DNA of 59,856 bases from contig JWZX01003346.1 in the NCBI GenBank assembly GCA_001275005.1, positions 1 to 59,856 on the forward strand, read 5' to 3'. Below the pieces are notes generated by a model that did no database searches, had not been told where the DNA came from, and saw only the letters and a list, made by a program, of their open reading frames with translations. The first letter of the stretch is position 1, and each line of letters opens with the position of its first letter. The DNA is from Chrysochromulina tobinii (Eukaryota; Haptophyta; Prymnesiales; Chrysochromulinaceae). Positions 28,100 to 37,515 of the stretch are shown here, piece by piece. Both the position numbers and the translations under genes were made by a program.

Positions 28100-29512
28100 T
28101 CACTGTGTGAAGCAGCCTCGGTCCTCAGTTCCCCGCGCCAAAAGCTGCTCCGTGAGGCTCGCGTTTTGAACGTGAGCCTGCCGGCGGCGGCGGGCCGCAA
28201 GAGCGCTCGCCATAACCGTCGCTCCGATGCAGACACTGGCGAGCATGCCGCCGATGAGCGCAAGGCCGCTGACGGCCGTTTCGCCGATCTCCCCGGGAGA
28301 TTCGGATCCTAGTATGGTAGTCGGCGGGAGCAACCTCTGAGTGCCCTCTCGAAAGGCGAGGCCCCACGGGGATGAAACCGTCGGTGGCGGCGGCGACGGT
28401 GGCGACGGCGACGGTGGCGGCAACGACGGTGGTGGCCGTGGAGGCGGCATCGGGGGTGGTGGACAGGGTGGTGGCGGCGACGTCGGTAAGGGTGGGGGCG
28501 GTGCGGGTGGCGGTGGTGGTGGAAGCGCGGGCGGCGGTGGTGGGGGCGGCGGTGGGGGCGGCGGACTTGGTGGGGGTGGAAGAGGTGGAGGAGGCGGCGG
28601 TAGCGACGGTGGCGATGGTGGTGGAAGGGGCGGCGATGGACCCGACGGTGGCAAGGGCGGTGGCGATGGTGGCGATGGCGAGGCGGGAAAGGGGGGCGGA
28701 GAGGGTGGCACGTCTAGCGCATAGACGCGCACGTAGTCGATCAACAGCGTCGTCCCGGGCGCCTCCAGGCTCTTCTCATCTGGGGGTTCGCCGGGCCCGT
28801 TGCCACCCACTGCAAGGTTCAAAATGAAGTACATGGGTGCGACGTATGGGTACTGGTCGGTTTGGCTCGTCGCAGTGAGGCTAGCGTCAGCCGCGCGTGC
28901 ATAGCTCCATATTGGCGCGGCGTCCTCATCAAAATAAAAGGAGACCTCATCCGGAGTCCATCGCAGCCACCAAGTGTGCCAACCGGGCTGTGCGTCGTCG
29001 AGAGGGCCGAGCTCCGCACATCCTCCGGCAAGCGGATCCTTCGTGCCCCAGCTGTGCATGTTATTGTGCACACAGGAACATGTGTTGCGGCCGCGGCGGC
29101 GGCCAAAGACCTCCATGATATCGATTTCGCCGCACGTTGGCCATCCCACCTCGTGCACATTCGAGCCCAACATCCAGAAGGCTGGCCACAGGCCTTTCAG
29201 GCACGGGGCGTTCATGCGCGCCTCCACGACGCCAAAGGTGAACTCGAAGAGGCGGTACGTGGAAATACGGGACGACAGGATCAAATTCGACTCGGGGTCG
29301 CGGATTGCCGTGATGGACAACACTCCGTCGCGTAACGACGTAGTGCGGGCTGTGTAGTTAGCCAGCGCTGAACTTGGGACGGCGTACTGCTGCATCTCAT
29401 CGTTCAGCGCTGGCGCCATCGATGCAGACGGCTCGTAGCGCCATTTACCCGCGTCAAGCGTGTCACCTTCGAAGTCGTCCGACCACACCATTTTGCCTTT
29501 CGGCGGCGCCAT
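28100..29512 (-). CDS. GH16 beta-glucanase with Pro-rich stalk and C-terminal anchor
   Basis: A 470-residue single exon from ATG 29512. Residues about 9-270 form a GH16 domain: MVWSDDFEGDTLDAGKWRYE, GLWPAFWMLGS, and catalytic GEIDIMEVFG with E129, D131 and E134 of the ExDxxE motif, then WHTWWLRWTPDEVSFYFD and IDYVRVY. A stalk of about 110 residues of Pro/Ser follows. A hydrophobic helix (VSGLALIGGMLASVCIGATV) and RRRR stop-transfer close the protein, so it is a type I membrane protein acting outside the cell or in a vacuole, probably on laminarin-like beta-1,3-glucan. No signal peptide is in this exon. The frame runs upstream to 29689 but a leader exon may be missing. TATTTAAA lies about 140 bp upstream. 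Confidence 0.8.
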   Translation of the reverse strand: MAPPKGKMVWSDDFEGDTLDAGKWRYEPSASMAPALNDEMQQYAVPSSALANYTARTTSLRDGVLSITAIRDPESNLILSSRISTYRLFEFTFGVVEARMNAPCLKGLWPAFWMLGSNVHEVGWPTCGEIDIMEVFGRRRGRNTCSCVHNNMHSWGTKDPLAGGCAELGPLDDAQPGWHTWWLRWTPDEVSFYFDEDAAPIWSYARAADASLTATSQTDQYPYVAPMYFILNLAVGGNGPGEPPDEKSLEAPGTTLLIDYVRVYALDVPPSPPPFPASPSPPSPPPLPPSGPSPPLPPPSPPSLPPPPPPLPPPPSPPPPPPPPPPPPALPPPPPPAPPPPLPTSPPPPCPPPPMPPPRPPPSLPPPSPSPPSPPPPTVSSPWGLAFREGTQRLLPPTTILGSESPGEIGETAVSGLALIGGMLASVCIGATVMASALAARRRRQAHVQNASLTEQLLARGTEDRGCFTQ

Positions 29513-30305
29513 CTCGCAAAGCAAAAGCGCGTGAGTTTCGCACACGCGATGACATTTTTGACGAGCTGTGGGAGATTCAGATTGAGATTTACGTGAAGAC
29601 CATCGGACCAGGTGAAGCAAGCAAGCAAGCAACACTCGGTTGCGCTTGTTTAAATACTTGTTTTCGTCTAATTGCTTGCTTCGGACCACAGGTGAAGGGC
29701 TCTAGGCTGCAGCGCGAAACGGCGAAGGCTATAGATAATAGAAAGGCTAACGCACCGATGCGCGATGGAGCCTCCTCGCTGTTTGAGTACGGCCAAGTAA
29801 ATATCATCTAAAGTCGCAGCGATAACAGAGAGTGCACGACACGCACGCACCGCGCATATGCTCATGCACACAAAACACGCGTCTGTCGGCGCATGCCAAA
29901 CAGGCGCATCGACAACCTGGGATGGGTGGTCAAAAGATCTGGCCGCCGCGCGCAGCTCACATTACAGAGGCGGCGGCCTCTCGTCGAGAGCGGAGATCAT
30001 ATCGGAGATTCGACGTGACGGAAGCCGCGCGGAACCGAGATGCTCTCTGACATGGTAGCTAGAGCGTGTGGGGGGTGAGGCAGGGGGCGAGGCAGGGAAC
30101 CGAGGCGGCGTCGGCAGCACCGTCTGACAGAGGCGGCGACGACTGATCAGGGCAGATCATCATATGGACGGGCAGCACCGTCTGACACAGGCAGCGATCC
30201 ACGTTGATCTCCGGTGTTCGGACCCCACAGCACGGCCTTCACAGCACGGCCTTCACAGCACGGCCCTCGGCCGCGGCGGCGGCGAGGGCGGCGGCGCGCC
30301 GAGCT
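29513..30305. other. Intergenic, 793 bp, short direct repeats
   Basis: Has GCAAGCAAGCAAGCAA near 29619, GGCAGCACCGTCTGACA at about 30112 and 30173, and three TTCACAGCACGGCC units near 30236-30266. A leader exon of the GH16 gene could lie here. No independent gene is supported. Confidence 0.45.
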
Positions 30306-31097
30306 CTAATTGATGCCTCGCACGCGCCCGTGCCGACCATCGGCGCGCCACGGCGTCGTTGTCGAGCTATCCCAGGATCCAGCGTCGAACTTCAAGAACC
30401 TCGTGGCGCCGCCGTTGTCCAACTCGGTTGCGGTCGCATTCTCGAGGAGGTCGGAGTCCTCGACCCCCTTGCGGTTCTTGTGATCCTGGACCCACGGCTC
30501 GGTGGCACCGGGCGCCGGCTTAATGCCGCGCAGCGAGTACGGCACCGAACGGAACGGCTGGCTGTTCCACGCCGGTGCCGGCTTGATGCGCCCCGGCTTG
30601 ACCGACACCCGCTGCTCAGCGTAGTCGATCCGATACTGGCTGAGCGGCGGGTCCATGTCCATGCCGTAGCGCGTGGGCATGGCGTAGTCGGTTGTGTCGA
30701 TCGCGTACTCGCCCTTGTTGTAGAACTGCGCGTCGATCGCCCAGGGCTCGCGCGTCTGCGGCTTGATGTGCCAGAGACTGGGAGGCGGGTTGCGGTGGGG
30801 TGACGGATCCCAGCCGGCCTCGAGGAAGCGCTCTTGCCGTCCGGTGAGCTCACGCGCCGACATCCGCTGCGACCCTGGGCTCGCGCCGAGCATCTCCATC
30901 AACTCGGCCACCTCCGCCTCCTCGTCCACGTCGGCGCCCGCGAGGCCCGCATACTTATCAAACAGCGAGCCGCCGCCCGCGGCCGCGCTCCCCTCTGACT
31001 TGGGATCCGCCTGCTTGCGCATCGCCGCACGCTTCTTGTCTACTGCCGCACCGCGCTCCTTGGCGCGGCGCTCCCGCTCTGCCAACGAGAGGCTCAT
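30306..31097 (-). CDS. Unknown protein, basic coiled start
   Basis: A 263-residue single exon from ATG 31097 (MSLSLAERERRAKERG). The N-terminus is Arg/Lys/Glu-rich, followed by a short acidic helix (DEEAEVAELMEMLG). The second half is Pro/Trp/Tyr-rich: PPPSLWHIKPQTREPWAIDA, YNKGEYAIDTTDYAMPTRYG, RIKPAPAWNSQPFRS. That style is seen in cilia and flagella microtubule proteins, but I cannot assign a family. It is divergent from the carrier gene with 206 bp between starts. Confidence 0.6.
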   Translation of the reverse strand: MSLSLAERERRAKERGAAVDKKRAAMRKQADPKSEGSAAAGGGSLFDKYAGLAGADVDEEAEVAELMEMLGASPGSQRMSARELTGRQERFLEAGWDPSPHRNPPPSLWHIKPQTREPWAIDAQFYNKGEYAIDTTDYAMPTRYGMDMDPPLSQYRIDYAEQRVSVKPGRIKPAPAWNSQPFRSVPYSLRGIKPAPGATEPWVQDHKNRKGVEDSDLLENATATELDNGGATRFLKFDAGSWDSSTTTPWRADGRHGRVRGIN

Positions 31098-31199
31098 GGC
31101 GGCGCAGCAGACGAGAGGATGCAGGGTCCAAGCCTCCCCAAAGTTTCCGAAGTTGTTTTTGGGCGTTTCACTCGACTCACCCTGACTCACCTAGGATTG

Positions 31200-31271
31200 T
31201 CTTGACATGATTTGAATTTGACTTTGACTTGAGTCATGTCAAGTCTACATGAACAATGGACTTGACTTGAC
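31200..31271 (+). promoter_or_regulatory. TTGACTTGAC cluster in a divergent promoter
   Basis: Between starts at 31097 and 31304. It has TTGACTTTGACTTGAGTCAT, TCAAGTC and GGACTTGACTTGAC, in both orientations. It is the densest of the four clusters. Confidence 0.5.
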
Positions 31272-31303
31272 TTTCAATTACAATTGTTACTGGTGTGAAC
31301 GCG

Positions 31304-32051
31304 ATGAGCGCCCTCACACGAGCGACCGCGGCCGCCGCGATGACGTCCATTCTCGCCTCTGCGTCGATAATCTCGCTCGGAGCCCTTGCCCGCCGCTGGT
31401 CGCTCCTGTCGGATCCCACGAGCAAGCAGCTGAGCGCCTTGCAGTCGACGCTGCTCGAGCCGCTGCTGGCCTTCTCATCGCTCTGCTCGCTCACGACGGA
31501 TGACCTCTACGCGAGCGGGCCTTTCCTGATGTGGCCGCTTGTGCACGCCGTGATCGGCCTCTGCCTCGCGTCGCTGCTGTTGCCGCGCTCGCCCCGGCGC
31601 GGTGCCGCCCTCGTGTGCGCCACCTTTGGCAACGCCGGCGCGCTGCCGACGGCGCTCATCCCTACGCTGCTGAGCGGCGGCGGTGTGGCGCAGGCGATGC
31701 TCTTCGTCCAGGTGTACCTGGCCACGTGGCGGCTGCTGCTCTGGTCGCTGGCGCCCGCGCTGCTCGCAAGCTCGCGGCCCCAAAAGCGCGACGATGACGG
31801 GCCGTCGACACCAACGACAGAGTCCCTGGGTCAGGGGCTGCTGCGCTTGCTGCTGCCACCTCCGAGCGTCGGCTCTATTTGTGGCCTCTCGCTCGCCTTC
31901 GCGCCCACCCTCGTGCGCGCACTCCTGCTCGACGGACCCCTCAAGTTTGCCTTATCAGCCGCCAAGTCGGCGGGCGGTGCAGGCCCGCCTCTCGTCCTGA
32001 TCAACCTCGGGTATTCTCTGAGTGGTGTCGGTGGCGGCGGCGGCGGCAGCG

Positions 32052-32097
<46 letters not shown>

Positions 32098-32419
32098 CGG
32101 CGCCCTGGGCCGCGGCGCCGCGTTCACAGCGTACGAGGTGGGTGTCGTGGCGGTGGTCAAGCTCCTGCTGCTGCCTGGAGTGCACCTGATCCTCTCGGCG
32201 ATCGTGCACCCGATCGAGCCCGGCGAGATGAGTCGAGATCGCGATCCGTTCCACCTGGTGCTCCTGCTACAGGCCTGCATGCCTGCGGCGGTCTCTGTTC
32301 AAGCGATCTTCCATCGCGAGGGTGTGGACACCAGGCCTCTTGGGCCGATGATGCTCACGCAGTATGCGCTCGCGGCGCCTACCATCGTCGCCATCATTGT
32401 CCTCGCGGCGTCCTTATAA
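31304..32419 (+). CDS. PIN-like/auxin efflux carrier family membrane protein
   Basis: A 371-residue single exon from ATG 31304. Eight to ten hydrophobic helices are split into two halves by a hydrophilic loop with a poly-Gly run (coded near 32030-32095). Helices include MTSILASASIISLGALARRW, VHAVIGLCLASLLLP and VVAVVKLLLLPGVHLILSAI. The family block CATFGNAGALPTALI matches the Asn-Ala-Gly segment of PIN and PILS proteins, and the second half has LLQACMPAAVSVQAI. The family moves organic anions out of the cytosol or into the ER; the substrate in a microalga is unknown. Confidence 0.75.
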
Positions 32420-32549
32420 GTTATAACGGATGGCTGGCCTTTGAAGTGCGGGGGGGTGCCGTTTCATTCACACCGTTTTCAAAAGGTTCAAGTTGCGAAA
32501 CTTTTGGCTGCCCGAGCATCGAGTGGCCCGAGAAAACGTGCGATTCGGG

Positions 32550-33311
32550 ATGTCTATCAACCCCAACAAGCGAAAGCCAGAGCCAGAGAACGAGCTGGCC
32601 ACCCACGCCAAGCGCAGCACAGCAGCGGCTGACTTCTCCGGCATTCGGCTGCCAGTCGAGGACCTCATGGCGGTGCTGCGTGCCGACGCGGGCCTCCAGC
32701 CCGCAGATTGGGATCGCCTGCAGGACTTGCACGGGCAGTACGATGCCGGCACCTTGAGCCGCCGCGATTTCGTAGACAACATGGCGGCCATCATCGGCAG
32801 CACGAACAAACTCTTCACCATGGTGAAGATGGCCCTCTCCAAGAGTGCGAGCGTCGCTGCCCTTGGTGCTGACGCAATATTGCCGCTCCGGCGCATCGCG
32901 TTGCAGCGTATGTCCTCGACGACGAGCAGTGCGTCGAGCTCATCCACGCCGGGCGGCCACGAGGTCGCCTCTATCCTCGGCCCGAATCGGCCGCCGTCCT
33001 CGTCGCGCACGCGCTCCGGCCCGGGAGTCGCGTCTCCGTCTACACCTGCGATCCACACTCTCGTGCACTCGTTCCATTGCGACGACGACGACTGCGATAG
33101 GCCCAAGTGCCGCGAGCTCAAGCTTGTGCTCAAGCGCATGGAGGCCCATGTCGGCACCTGCCCGGCCTGGCGCACGCCTCTCGGAGTGCCTGTGAAGGAG
33201 TGCAAGACCTGCCGGCTGTGGAAGACCCTCACGCGCACGGTCGACACGCGCAACCGGGCCACGCAGCCGCAGGAAGTGCGCTCCTCGAGCCCGGCCTCCA
33301 CGCTGCACTAG
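32550..33311 (+). CDS. TAZ zinc-finger protein
   Basis: A 253-residue single exon from ATG 32550. It starts basic (MSINPNKRKPEPENEL, nuclear signal-like). Residues about 30-95 form a helical domain (GIRLPVEDLMAVLRADAG, LQDLHGQYDAGTLSRRDF) that resembles RST-type domains of TAF4/RCD1, unproven. A Ser/Pro linker leads to the TAZ finger: HTLVHSFHCDDDDCDRPKC, LKRMEAHVGTCPAW and ECKTCRLWKTL, the HCCC arrangement of CBP/p300-type TAZ domains. It probably acts in transcription as an adaptor. Confidence 0.7.
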   Translation: MSINPNKRKPEPENELATHAKRSTAAADFSGIRLPVEDLMAVLRADAGLQPADWDRLQDLHGQYDAGTLSRRDFVDNMAAIIGSTNKLFTMVKMALSKSASVAALGADAILPLRRIALQRMSSTTSSASSSSTPGGHEVASILGPNRPPSSSRTRSGPGVASPSTPAIHTLVHSFHCDDDDCDRPKCRELKLVLKRMEAHVGTCPAWRTPLGVPVKECKTCRLWKTLTRTVDTRNRATQPQEVRSSSPASTLH

Positions 33312-33966
33312 TCTCGCACCGGCACGGCGTGCTCGCAGCCACGCCGATATCGGCAGACTTTGTCGAGTCGTTGCATCTCGCACCGGAGATCGAGGTGTCG
33401 CCCAAATTTTGGGGGCAGCGCCGGCCACTCACGGGATGAAATACACGCAGACCCGCTCGGCATCGGGGCCCGCGCGCATGGTAGCCCAGCTCGCTCGACA
33501 GCACTCGTTGCTGGAGCCAGTTTGGCATGTTCAGCATGCGGTTACACGAGAGTACTCCCCTATACCGCCGACACGCGAAAGCGCCGATCGGAGGCTTGAA
33601 CCGGCGGGACGCGCGCGCCGCGGCCGCCGCACGACGTTCGCGGTTCGGTTACGAAGCATGTAAGTCTACGAAGTCATACGTACAGAACGAGACAGGTACT
33701 CCACGAGAAACCGCGGAAACGATTATATCGGGCCGCCGGCGCGCCGGGCCACCCCGGCGGGCGGGTGGCTACCGCGGTCCGCGCGTACCGCCGAAACCGA
33801 TGAAAACCGGTCGACTTAAATTTCGTATAACAACCGGTGTATTCGCCGGGCTGCGGGTATAGGGGGTACGTGCCGGTTCGGCCTGACGCATGCCTCGTGG
33901 CGTGGCTTGAATCTCTCCTGTCCCATTGTTTTGACGACGCTTCGGTGGCTCGGTGCACTTTGCTCT
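33312..33966. other. Convergent intergenic region, 655 bp
   Basis: Between convergent genes. No gene or clear repeat was seen. Confidence 0.4.
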
Positions 33967-35412
33967 TCAGCTGATCCGTGTGAGCTCCTGCCGCCCCCAT
34001 CCTTTGAACGTGGTGCCACGCAGGTCGTCGTGCCGGAACTGCGCGATCATTTGCTCGCGCAGCCTAGCGGAGCGCTGCACCTCGGCCTTCTGCATCATGA
34101 CGGCCGAGCGCTCACCTCGAGCCGCTTTAATCGCCAAGTTGCAGTTTTGGCGCGCGGTGTCTTCGCGCTCCAGGGCGATGCGCAGCACCTCGTGCGTGGG
34201 CTCGTCCTTCAGCCGCGTGACAGCCGTGCGGTTGGTCGCGTGGACCACCTCGTAACGCGCGTGGTAATGGCCGCCCAGCGCGTCGTACACCTCCTCGAGC
34301 AGCCTCTGTTGATGCTCCAACTGCTCTTGATGGCCCGCGAGGTTCTGGTAGCCGAGAATCGCTATCTCCTCGAGCTCTTGCAGCGCCTCCACCACCGGTT
34401 TGTTCACCATCTCGCGCCTCCGGCGCTCCTTGCGCTGGCGGTGCAACTCGGCCTCGATCTGCGCCTCAAGCTCGTCGCGCTCGGGCGAGCGCCCAAGCTC
34501 GACACGCAGTCGCTTCTCTGCCGCACTAGCTGCGGCCGCGCGGTCGGCCGCACGTCGCGCATTGACGGCCGACTTGGCGAGCGACTTGGCGAGCGGCTGA
34601 TCCGAGGACCCGCCTTGTTCCTCCGCTGCTGCTGGCAGGATATCTTCGCTCAAGCTCGGATTGAGCTGGATGCTCTTGCGCACCGAAAGTACGATTGCTT
34701 CCACCTCTCCTCTCGTGCCCTTCACTATGGCGAGCGCCTGCCCGACCTTGCGCGTCATCTTTTGCATCGTGTCGCCGACCTCAGCGAGCTCCTTGTGAAG
34801 CTGCATCGACGACTTGGCGCTTCGAGGAGTGAGCGGCGCGGCCATTGAGCCGGGAGCGCGGCCTTCGGGCGAGGGCAAAAGCGATGTTGGGCTGAGGCTT
34901 CGCGCGTCGCTGTACGGCGTGGAGCGCGGGCGTGGTGGAGAAGGCGCCCGAACCGGCGCCGGTGGTGCTGTGGCCTTTGGCTCTGGCTTTGTAGGCCCCA
35001 ATGTTTCTCCGCCACGCTGCCGCAACGTGGCGGCCTGGGTGGGCGCAGGATTCTGATTAATGTTGCGCAGCTCTTCCTCCTCCGCCTCCGTGTCCTCCGG
35101 CTGTCTGCGCACGGTGAGCACGACGTCGGCACAGGCCTCACGCAGCATTCGGAGCACCCCATCGCGGTCAATGTCGGTTTGGCCGTCGACGGCCATCACC
35201 GCGTCGTCCGGGCGCAGACCCGCAGCATAGGCGGGGCCGCTGGGGTCGACATCGGCGACGACGGCTCGTGGGTCGCCGGAGGACGTCACCAGGTGATCAT
35301 AGTCCCAAAGATCGTCCTCGTCGAACTCAACGTCGTCCAAGAAGCGCAGCCGGAGAGGCTCTTTGGCGCCAGAGGAGCGATGGATGGTGAGCTTATGCGC
35401 GACCGGACGCAT
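33967..35412 (-). CDS. PDZ-domain and coiled-coil protein
   Basis: A 481-residue single exon from ATG 35412. Residues about 5-100 form a PDZ fold: KLTIHRSSGAKEPLRLRFLD, VADVDPSGPAYAAGLRPDDA, VMAVDGQT and VVLTVRRQ. A Pro/Ser-rich linker follows. From about 200 it is helical and charged (HKELAEVGDTMQKMTRKVGQ, RKERRRREMVNKPVVEALQE, LAGHQEQLEHQQRLLEEVYD), a long coiled coil, ending with a basic tail. A structural scaffold role, perhaps cytoskeletal, is likely. It is divergent from the HIR gene. Confidence 0.65.
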   Translation of the reverse strand: MRPVAHKLTIHRSSGAKEPLRLRFLDDVEFDEDDLWDYDHLVTSSGDPRAVVADVDPSGPAYAAGLRPDDAVMAVDGQTDIDRDGVLRMLREACADVVLTVRRQPEDTEAEEEELRNINQNPAPTQAATLRQRGGETLGPTKPEPKATAPPAPVRAPSPPRPRSTPYSDARSLSPTSLLPSPEGRAPGSMAAPLTPRSAKSSMQLHKELAEVGDTMQKMTRKVGQALAIVKGTRGEVEAIVLSVRKSIQLNPSLSEDILPAAAEEQGGSSDQPLAKSLAKSAVNARRAADRAAAASAAEKRLRVELGRSPERDELEAQIEAELHRQRKERRRREMVNKPVVEALQELEEIAILGYQNLAGHQEQLEHQQRLLEEVYDALGGHYHARYEVVHATNRTAVTRLKDEPTHEVLRIALEREDTARQNCNLAIKAARGERSAVMMQKAEVQRSARLREQMIAQFRHDDLRGTTFKGWGRQELTRIS

Positions 35413-35721
35413 TGGGGCTCAGAATTCCTCACGCCGCGCAGCGCAGCGCGCTGCGATCATACTGGTACCGGTTCAAAAACACCGGGGTTCTTATCAGTTC
35501 ACCGTTTCCGATGTGATGGATCCTGAGGCCAGACTACAAATCGCAAGCTCCTGTTTCGTCCTTCGTGTCGACCGTGAACGCTTGCTTTTCAAGGTTGCAG
35601 CCGCCGCCGCCGCGTCACATCTCACAAAATGTGGTGCCCCCTTAGCCTTTCGTGGTGACCCTAGTGCGTGCTCACTCACTTCTACTTCTGTGTGCTCACT
35701 CAAATCCCCACGCAGCGCACC
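35413..35721. other. Divergent promoter region, 309 bp
   Basis: Between the PDZ and HIR starts. It contains repeated CTCACTC near 35668-35702 and no TTGACTTGAC array. Confidence 0.4.
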
Positions 35722-36912
35722 ATGGCGTGCTGCCCCTTATACGCCGTTCAAACGAGCAGTGTGAAAATCATTGAGACTTGTGGTGCATTCAAAACAATCG
35801 CACGCCCCGGCTTGAACTGCTTGATCCCGTTCGTCGACAACATCGCGACCACCGTTTCGATGCGCCTCCAGCAGATGGAAATCGCCTGCGAAACGAAGTC
35901 CAGGGATAACGTACGCGTCGCAGAAAAGGAGATGGCGTGTGAATGCGCTGCCGCCGATGCGGACGCTGACCGCCGCCGCCGCTTCGCCGCCGCAACTCTG
36001 CCCCCGCAGGTGTTCTTGACCATCCGCGTCGCCATCCAGTACCAGGTCATCGCCAACGACGATGCGATCAAAGCCTCGTACTACCGTCTGACCAACCCGA
36101 AGCAGCAGGTCGAGTCGTACGTGTACGACGTCATCCGGTCGACGGTGCCCAAAATCAACTTGGACGACGGTGCGGCGACTTACCATAGATGGAACCGACC
36201 CCACCCGCTCACTCACGCTTGCCCCGCCGCCTTCGAACCACGCCACCGCGTGGGTGGAACGCTCCGACCCTCCCCCGCCTCTCAATACCCCCCGTCGTGC
36301 TTAGCGAGTCGTGCCTCGTGCTCGCCGCCGCGCCGCAGTGTTCACAACCAAGGAAGAGGTGGCGGCCGACATCCTCGAGAACCTCAGGGAGGCGATGAAG
36401 GACTTCGGCTACGAGATCCTCAGCACGCCCATCACGGACATCGACCCCAACCGAGAGGTCAAGAACGCGATGAATGAGATCAACAAACAGAAGCGGTTGC
36501 GCGTCGCGGCAGAGGACGAGGGCGAAGCCGTCAAGATTCGCTCGATTAAGGAGGCCGAGGCCGAGGCCCAACGCACGGAGATCACAGCTCATGCGGAGGC
36601 CCGAAGCCCAAGTACCTTCACGGCCAGGGCATCAGCCGCCAGCGCCAGGCTGTCATGGAGGGTCTGCGCGAGTCGTGCGCCGCGTTCCATGATGAGATCA
36701 AGAGCATTGATCCGAAGACGGTGCTCGACCTGATGGTTGTCACGTCGTACTTCGACATGATGAAGGATCTGGGCGCCCACGATAAGACGAGCGCCGTCTT
36801 CATGAACCACTCGCCCGGCGCACTGGAGGACCTCGCGGGAGCGGTCTCAAAAGGTTTCATGACGGGCCTGCCGGCCGCGCCGGGATTTGCGCAGCCGATG
36901 GGCCGACGCTGA
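35722..36912 (+). CDS. SPFH/hypersensitive-induced-response-like protein A, with two base insertions
   Basis: Exons 35722-35910, 36010-36169 and 36339-36912. The protein (about 306 residues) matches plant HIR proteins throughout: MACCPLYAVQTSSVKIIETC, MRLQQMEIACETKS, IQYQVIANDD, YVYDVIRSTVPKINLDD, GYEILSTPITDIDP, VKNAMNEINKQKRLRVAAED, ISRQRQAVMEGLRES and VLDLMVVTSYFDMM. The CC near the N-terminus suits palmitoylation. In exon 3 the text GAGGCC C GAAGCC C AAGTAC has one extra C at 36602 and one at 36609. Removing both restores E-A-E-A-K-Y-L-H-G. Both lie in CCC runs, so assembly error is the best guess. These proteins form membrane-microdomain scaffolds. Confidence 0.8.
35911..36009 (+). other. 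Intron 1 (99 bp) of HIR-like A
   Basis: AAC|GTACGC donor, CCCCCGCAG acceptor. It splits Asp-Asn from Val-Phe-Leu. No module A/B was seen. Confidence 0.8.
36170..36338 (+). other. Intron 2 (169 bp) of HIR-like A
   Basis: GACG|GTGCGG donor, GCGCCGCAG acceptor, phase 1, joining Asp-Asp to Val-Phe-Thr. Paralogue B has no intron here. Confidence 0.8.
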
Positions 36913-37515
36913 GTTCGCCGCCGCCCCGAGGAATCGTGACGCCCATCTGCGAATCGTGGCTGCTCCGCGAACCGAATCGTGAACATCAGAATGTACCCAT
37001 GAATGTACTGCTCTGGGTCGGGACCGCACTGGGTGGCGCCGCGCGGGACACGGGGCGCGCGCGCGCGGCGCGCCGGCCCGGCCCTTATAGCTACGAGTTG
37101 GGGGCGCGCGGCGGACCGTGCGTGGTTTTGTGATCCATGATGAATCTTGTACTAGGTCTTTCCATCCTCTTCTGCCCCACTTGAAGTCTTCTTACTACAT
37201 GGAACATGCTATGTATGGAACATGCTTATAGTCTTCCTTGAACATAAATTATCGGGGTCGTAGCTACTACGCTGAGAGGTTTCCGCCGCCGGCTTGCGTG
37301 TTCGGCGCCGGCGTCCGGTCGCGTAGGTCCCGCGCCACCGGCCCCTCAGGCTCAGCGACAGCCGACACGACGCCACACCAAAATGGCCCTTGGTCCGTTG
37401 GTCGCCACGGGTACACGCACCAACTGCCGACATCAAAATTTGGAGTTGCGGGACCTGCTTCGTCTCGCCACTCGCGCGTCTGAGAGCGTCGCTGCGCCGC
37501 GCGAGTCGCGGCTGA
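36913..37515. other. Convergent intergenic region, 603 bp
   Basis: Between the two tail-to-tail HIR paralogues. It contains ATGGAACATGCT twice (about 37199 and 37215). No gene was recognised. Confidence 0.4.

Noticed and set aside
29513-29689. Upstream extension of GH16 as its N-terminus
   Set aside because: The frame stays open but reads as a hydrophilic chance sequence without a signal peptide; a separate leader exon is more likely.
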